A stretch of 40,753 nt of DNA from an archaeon (GTDB taxonomy: Archaea; Nanobdellota; Nanobdellia; Woesearchaeales; ARS49): NCBI GenBank assembly GCA_020051845.1, contig JAGVQG010000025.1, forward strand, positions 1-40,753. The letters are read 5' to 3'. A program made the translations under genes and the position numbers. Below the pieces are notes generated by a model, which worked only from the letters and a program-made list of their open reading frames with translations, did not search any database and was not told the origin of the DNA. Below are positions 35,888 to 40,753 of this stretch, piece by piece. The first letter of the stretch is position 1; each line of letters starts with the position of its first letter.

Positions 35888-36805
35888 TCAAAGCAGGAAA
35901 GATATCAATAATCCGACGAAGCATCCTGCGCTGATGAACGGCATCGCCGGATAGAACCTGTCTTTCTTCGCCATGTAGAGCAGCAGGAAAAGCGCGATCG
36001 CCGCGAATATCGGTATCACGAGAGCAGGCAACATTCCATTGCCCTTCAAGACTGCGGCCGCGAAGAGCAATGGGAATCCGACGTCTCCTCCGCCGAGGAT
36101 CGCGCTCTTCGTTTCTGTCGGAGAAGTCTTGCCGGAGACCGCTTTTCCAGGCGCTGTTCTGCTTGCTTTGTGCGCGGTGCTTGTCGCCGCTGCTTTGCGT
36201 TCATATGGCAGCATGAGGCCGGCGAACATGCCCGCGTCTTTCTGGAAGTTCGCGAGCGCGACCATGTGCTTGCTCTTCCAGACAGCGTACATGTCATAGA
36301 CCGATATCAGTATGAGCAGCATTGTCGCGGCCCAGATGCTGATGACCGGGAAGAAGATCGCCGCCAACCCGCCGTAGACGAAGAGTTCGGTGAAGTTGTG
36401 GATGATTATGTTGGGCTTGAGGACTTTCCATATCGCGAGACCGATGCCTAGCACGCTTGCGAACCAGGATGTGAAGAAAGCGCCGAAAGCCGCAGTCAGA
36501 CATACAGCCATGGCAGCCATGAACCAGAGCTTCCAGATGTTTATCTTGCCGTACTTGACGAGGAGCAGGATGATTCCTGTGCCGATGAGCACGGCGATGA
36601 TTATGTAGACGAATGATGTGTCCTCTTGCAGGTCAGGCCTGTCGAGCTGCATGCCTGCGATGTCAGGCAATGGGTAGACCGTGAAGTTGCCTGTCTGCTT
36701 TGTGGTCTCGACATCTATGTAGCTGTTGACGATACCAAGACCTATGTATTGCGCGCCTAAGAACAGTATCACCAAGAACAATGTTATCTTGAGCGTGTGT
36801 TTCAT
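35888..36805 (-). CDS. Presenilin-like (A22 family) intramembrane aspartyl protease
   Basis: YD motif SVYDMYAVW, GxGD motif LGGGDVGFP, C-terminal PAMPF; ATG at 36805 preferred over TTG at 36817. Confidence 0.88.
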   Translation of the reverse strand: MKHTLKITLFLVILFLGAQYIGLGIVNSYIDVETTKQTGNFTVYPLPDIAGMQLDRPDLQEDTSFVYIIIAVLIGTGIILLLVKYGKINIWKLWFMAAMAVCLTAAFGAFFTSWFASVLGIGLAIWKVLKPNIIIHNFTELFVYGGLAAIFFPVISIWAATMLLILISVYDMYAVWKSKHMVALANFQKDAGMFAGLMLPYERKAAATSTAHKASRTAPGKAVSGKTSPTETKSAILGGGDVGFPLLFAAAVLKGNGMLPALVIPIFAAIALFLLLYMAKKDRFYPAMPFISAGCFVGLLISFLL

Positions 36806-36857
36806 TGATGTGGTCAAACCATCAGGCTTTTATAAAGCTGTTTGTTTGACCACGTCA
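36806..36857. promoter_or_regulatory. Symmetric divergent promoter; near-palindrome joining two start codons
   Basis: TGATGTGGTCAAAC(36806-36819) / GTTTGACCACGTCA(36844-36857), 13 of 14 complementary; central palindromic TATA TTTATAAA at 36829-36836. Confidence 0.8.
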
Positions 36858-37327
36858 TGGAGCAACTGCTTCATGATATGCAATGCAGGGTTTTTGTAAG
36901 GCCTGATGAGGATTTGGGCGCGATCAAAGCTGCCTTGCTCGAATTCTTCCCGTTCTCGCTTGAACAGGAGAAGGTGAAGCTCGTTGTCGAACGGGTGCAG
37001 GGTTTCGATGATCCTGTCGATATATTCCGCGTCCATCTGGACAAGATTCGTTTGCTCAGGCTGTTCCTAGGACGTTTCGTCGGGTTGCTATCCCAACAAG
37101 ACAGGCAATTCATTATCGCTCAGAAGGAATCGCGTCTGGACGAGGACGGATTCTTCTACGTCCGCATCGACAAGAAGTCGTGGCTCAACGGCAAAGCAGT
37201 GCTCACCGACAGCGGCGACTGTTTCCACTTCTCATTCGAGATAGCGGCGTTCCCGAAGAACCGTGAGGTAATGCTGGGATCCGTGGCAAAGATTTTTAAT
37301 GGACAGGGAGCGAAGGAAGATCCATGA
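36857..37327 (+). CDS. COG1325-like archaeal RNA-binding/exosome-associated protein
   Basis: ALLEFFPF, LDEDGFFYVRIDKKSWLNGKAVLTDSGDCFHFSFEIAAFPKNRE; ATG 36857 preferred over TTG 36842. Confidence 0.7.
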   Translation: MEQLLHDMQCRVFVRPDEDLGAIKAALLEFFPFSLEQEKVKLVVERVQGFDDPVDIFRVHLDKIRLLRLFLGRFVGLLSQQDRQFIIAQKESRLDEDGFFYVRIDKKSWLNGKAVLTDSGDCFHFSFEIAAFPKNREVMLGSVAKIFNGQGAKEDP

Positions 37328-38445
37328 AAGAGTTCAGCGTTACGCCCTGGGATGTGAAAGGCGACATCGACTATGACAAGCTGATCGTCGAATTCGGCAC
37401 GCAGCGCGTCACGCCTGAACTGCTCGAGCGCATCAAGAAGTACGCGAAGGGCGACCTGCATGTGATGCTGCGCCGCGGTCTGTTCTTCAGCCAGCGCGAC
37501 CTTCCCTGGCTTCTTGACGAGTATGACAAGGGCAACAAGTTCTATCTTTACACCGGCCGTGGGCCGACAGGTCCTTGCCATATAGGCCACCTTGTCCCTT
37601 GGATCTTCACCAAGTGGCTCCAGGACGTCTTCGATGTGCCGTTGTACTTCCAGTTCACCGACGATGAGAAGTTCCTGTTCAAGGACATGACCTTGGAGCA
37701 GACTCATGCCTTGGCATACGAGAACGCACTCGACGTGATAGCGCTTGGTTTCGACAAGAAGAAGACGTACTTGTTCACTGACACTGATTATGCTAAGACG
37801 CTCTATCCACAGGCGATAAGGGTGGCGAAGAGGATAACTGCGAGCACGATCAAGGGTGCTTTCGGTTTCACCGACACCAACAACATCGGTGAGTTCTTCT
37901 TCACGAGCATGCAGGCAGTGCCTGCCTTCCTTCCAAGCGTGCAGGCAGGCCGCAACATCCCCTGCCTGATCCCCATGGGCGTCGACCAGGATCCGCATTT
38001 CCGCGTCGCCCGCGATGTCATGCCAAAGCTGGGATATTACAAACCCGCGGCGATCCATTCCAGGTTCATCCCTGGTCTTGAGGGCATGGCTGGCAAGATG
38101 AGCGCCTCCCACGCCGACACCGCCATATGGACGACGGACGATGAGAAGACCGTTGAGAAGAAGATCAAGAAGTATGCCTTCAGCGGCGGCCGCGACACGA
38201 TCGAAGAGCACCGCAAGCTCGGCGGCGACCCCAATGTCGATGTCGCCTACCAATGGCTGTACATGCTTTTCGAACCTGATGACAAAAAGATCAAGACAAT
38301 CCACGATGACTACGTCTCAGGAAAGCTTCTCTCAGGCGAGCTTAAGATGATCCTCATCGAGAAGCTCAACGCCTTCCTCAAGGACCACCAGAAGAAGCGC
38401 GAGGCTGCGAGGAAAGTGGTCGACCAGTTCTTCATCAAGGATTAG
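37324..38445 (+). CDS. trpS: Tryptophanyl-tRNA synthetase (archaeal)
   Basis: FTVTPW-like N-terminus, GPCHIGH (HIGH), AGKMSAS (KMSKS); ATGA coupling with the upstream gene. Confidence 0.95.
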   Translation: MKEFSVTPWDVKGDIDYDKLIVEFGTQRVTPELLERIKKYAKGDLHVMLRRGLFFSQRDLPWLLDEYDKGNKFYLYTGRGPTGPCHIGHLVPWIFTKWLQDVFDVPLYFQFTDDEKFLFKDMTLEQTHALAYENALDVIALGFDKKKTYLFTDTDYAKTLYPQAIRVAKRITASTIKGAFGFTDTNNIGEFFFTSMQAVPAFLPSVQAGRNIPCLIPMGVDQDPHFRVARDVMPKLGYYKPAAIHSRFIPGLEGMAGKMSASHADTAIWTTDDEKTVEKKIKKYAFSGGRDTIEEHRKLGGDPNVDVAYQWLYMLFEPDDKKIKTIHDDYVSGKLLSGELKMILIEKLNAFLKDHQKKREAARKVVDQFFIKD

Positions 38446-38520
38446 ACTACGCTGTCGAATATAAGGCCTAAACCTATTTAAACCTCAGACGCTCATTCAT
38501 CCATAGAAAGAGGTGTATCA

Positions 38521-38772
38521 ATGGCAAAGAAGAAGGCATTGCCCAAGCTCAGGCCGGTTGTACGTCCTGAGATAGCTCCGCTCAACTCGCTCTGGTTCGT
38601 AAGCAGCATTCTAGGCATGATCATCAGCATCGTTTACGTCTCGAAGTTCAGCCTGCCATGGGCGGCCGCGTTCACCGTGGTCTTCGCATCGATGTTCTTC
38701 GCAGGGATCATATCCATGCGCCGTGCGATGCCTGACGACCAGTTGCTGCCAAGGCCGAAGCGGTCTCGCTGA
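38521..38772 (+). CDS. Small two-TM membrane protein, unknown (83 aa)
   Basis: SD AAGAGGTG upstream; two hydrophobic segments, basic N- and C-termini. Confidence 0.7.
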   Translation: MAKKKALPKLRPVVRPEIAPLNSLWFVSSILGMIISIVYVSKFSLPWAAAFTVVFASMFFAGIISMRRAMPDDQLLPRPKRSR

Positions 38773-38796
38773 TTCGGAAATATTCTTTTTTCTGTT

Positions 38797-40572
38797 TCAG
38801 AACTCGAATATCTTCTTCTTGATCTGCACTGCGCTGGGCGCGCTTCCGCCGTGCCATGAGACGCGTGGCCTGATGCGCATGGGATAGATTCGCTCATTGA
38901 CGTCGTCCATCGCAAGGCATGCCCCGGGGACTTTCGGCAGGTTGTCCAGCTCCCTGTCGATTCCGGTCCGCAGGTAGCTCTGCACTAGCGCTCCGAGGGC
39001 GTCGGTGTCTATCTTCGCCGTCAGTCTGTGGGAGAGTATGATGTCGCTCTGGGTCATCGCGTCGGTGTGTATCTTTCCGGGTTGTTGTGTCGCCATCACC
39101 ATCGCGATGCCTGGCTGACGGCCTTCTCTTAGTAGCGTGATCAATGCTGTCGAGCTTCCGACTCTCTCGTCTCTTGGAAGGAACTCATGCGCCTCGTCTA
39201 TGCAGAGCCAGACTATCGGCATCTTCTCGCCGACCTGTTGCTCCTCTTCCAGCAGGTAGTGTACCGCGGACTGCACCTGCGCGAACTCCTCGTAGCGCCT
39301 CGATATCATCCTCTCGACGAAAAGTTTCTGCGCGACGAGTCCTAGGACGAGCGTCTTGATGCGCCATCCGTTCGGCAACGTGACGTATGGCGAGAGGTCT
39401 ATGATGCTTACGACACCGGGCTTTGCGAGGTCGCGCACGCGTGTCGCGTTTCCTGAGAACACACCCCACGCCTTGGCCGAGAGGAACCTGTTCTCTGCTG
39501 CGTTACGAACGCTCGGCTGTTCCTTGGTGTCTGTGCGTATGAATTCGAGTATGTCGTCTATGGAGAATGATTTGCCATGATGTTCGATGGTTACTAGCAC
39601 GGCGCGTTCGATGAAGACAGCGACAGGGTCTGTCTGGTGGAGCTCGAATGCGATGTTCCAGTCCTCCGGCCCCAGTTCGCCGGGATTGATGGAGAATGGA
39701 TGGTCTGTCGGTATGCCCTTTGCCTTGTAGTCGTCGAAGAAAGCGTAGGGCGTGTAAATCTCCACAGGGATTCCCGCACCTTCAAGGCCCCAGTCCTTGA
39801 ACATGGCCTCTTCCTTGTGGTTCGCGTACTTCATCGTCCAATAGATTCCCATTGTGTCTAGCAGCACGACGGACAGCCTTTCCCTGATCTCAAGATCAGG
39901 CAATGTGGCGATTCCCTCTGCGATGACGCCTAAAGCGTAGGAATTGTGGACAATGACGTCGTTGGCGACAAAGTTGTGATATTCAGGAACAGTGATGTCA
40001 TAGACAGGAAAAACCCCTTCCATTTCAACGACTGAACTGACATCCTCCCAACACAAGCATAGTGAGTTTTGCACCAAACCACCCTGAGACGGAATTTGCT
40101 CCTCCCTGAATGCTGCAACTATGCCGCCCCTGTTGAGATATCGCGCCTCACACCAACCATCTTTAGTCAATAAAGGATGTTCAGGAGTAAGCGTCAACTC
40201 CTTGCCGCTCGATAACACTATATGCAACACACGACTCACAACTCGTTCATAGAAATTGGTCCACTGAACAATGTGGAAACAACCATCATCTCCTAATGCA
40301 ACAACCTTCTTGTGTTGGTCTCTTAAATCCTTGATTGGAACTCTCGAACCATCCTCCAACAGAACGAGCGTATCTCCAGTCAAACACTTTCCGCTGCCTC
40401 TTTTACCCGCTACGAACACCACGTGCGCCCTGTTCAAGTCAAGATATACCGGCTGCGACAGGGCAGTGACCTGTCCCATCTTGACGTAGTGCTTTCCGAT
40501 GAGTATGGTGCCCTGTAGTCCGAACTTCTCGCGCTCGTGGCTGTCGCGTCCAAGAATTATTTCGTAGGCCAT
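38797..40572 (-). CDS. HerA-like (DUF87/COG0433) ATPase containing an intein
   Basis: Split Walker A VVFVAGKRGSGK//SYALGVIAEG, Walker B PIVWLCIDEAHEFLP, MATQQPGK. Confidence 0.9.
   Translation of the reverse strand: MAYEIILGRDSHEREKFGLQGTILIGKHYVKMGQVTALSQPVYLDLNRAHVVFVAGKRGSGKCLTGDTLVLLEDGSRVPIKDLRDQHKKVVALGDDGCFHIVQWTNFYERVVSRVLHIVLSSGKELTLTPEHPLLTKDGWCEARYLNRGGIVAAFREEQIPSQGGLVQNSLCLCWEDVSSVVEMEGVFPVYDITVPEYHNFVANDVIVHNSYALGVIAEGIATLPDLEIRERLSVVLLDTMGIYWTMKYANHKEEAMFKDWGLEGAGIPVEIYTPYAFFDDYKAKGIPTDHPFSINPGELGPEDWNIAFELHQTDPVAVFIERAVLVTIEHHGKSFSIDDILEFIRTDTKEQPSVRNAAENRFLSAKAWGVFSGNATRVRDLAKPGVVSIIDLSPYVTLPNGWRIKTLVLGLVAQKLFVERMISRRYEEFAQVQSAVHYLLEEEQQVGEKMPIVWLCIDEAHEFLPRDERVGSSTALITLLREGRQPGIAMVMATQQPGKIHTDAMTQSDIILSHRLTAKIDTDALGALVQSYLRTGIDRELDNLPKVPGACLAMDDVNERIYPMRIRPRVSWHGGSAPSAVQIKKKIFEF
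39943..40386 (-). other. Mini-intein (about 148 aa) in the HerA-like ATPase Walker A motif
   Basis: Starts C1 CLTGDTLVLLEDG (block A), TPEH block B, ends VYDITVPEYHNFVANDVIVHN/S (blocks F and G); no LAGLIDADG segment. Confidence 0.93.
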
Positions 40573-40693
40573 CTCTTTTTCAGGGCTTATGCAGCGTTGA
40601 GACTATAAAAGACTAACGTGATGTGTGACCTGGGGAATGTGAGAGGATTACGATAAAAAAAATAGAAGGAATAGAAAAAATAAAAGATCCGGT

Positions 40694-40753
40694 TTACAGG
40701 TCGGCCGCTGTCATGACGTGCAGCGTCTGGCTCTCGCCGTTGAGGTTCGAGTC
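40694..40753 (-). CDS. C-terminal end of a CDS running off the window
   Basis: ...DSNLNGESQTLHVMTAADL* ending with TAA at 40694-40696. Confidence 0.45.
   Translation of the reverse strand, partial: DSNLNGESQTLHVMTAADL

Noticed and set aside
37156-38304. 382-aa minus-strand ORF
   Set aside because: Antisense to trpS, which has HIGH and KMSKS motifs; no protein-like features.
40744-40753. ggttcgagtc resembling a tRNA T-arm at the window end
   Set aside because: No acceptor, D or anticodon arms upstream; minus-strand reading gives an open frame to TAA. Cannot be excluded fully because the window ends here.
1-40753. CRISPR arrays, transposases, integrases, phage or toxin-antitoxin modules
   Set aside because: No regularly spaced repeats and no recognisable mobile-element or defence proteins in any frame.

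Overview
The window looks archaeal: TATA boxes sit at a fixed distance from start codons, and it carries archaeal-type SecF/SecD, PyrG, TrpRS, a presenilin-like protease, a COG1325-like protein and a HerA-type ATPase. I cannot assign a lineage; DPANN-like is only a guess. About 0-30 kb is a surface-glycan / nucleotide-sugar region with about 10 glycosyltransferase-type proteins, 6 SDR epimerases/dehydratases, 3 sugar nucleotidyltransferases, a UDP-sugar dehydrogenase, 4 methyltransferases, 2 radical-SAM enzymes and a flippase-like protein. An isolated 5S rRNA gene lies at about 29.2 kb, followed by housekeeping genes (NFACT-N protein, secD, secF, pyrG, presenilin-like protease, COG1325-like, trpS, HerA-like). 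Most notable: (1) a roughly 148-aa mini-intein inserted exactly in the Walker A motif of the HerA-like ATPase; (2) two tandem paralogous single-TM miniproteins (42 and 40 aa) missing from the ORF track, packed between a GT2 and a B12-binding radical-SAM gene; (3) a near-palindromic 52-bp divergent promoter with one symmetric TATA box and mirrored leaders ending at both start codons; (4) a 5S rRNA whose TATA box overlaps the stop codon of the upstream GT2; (5) an NFACT protein lacking the NFACT-R half; (6) a window-wide split between leaderless first genes and Shine-Dalgarno-led internal genes. All calls are from reading motifs by eye; no searches were run.
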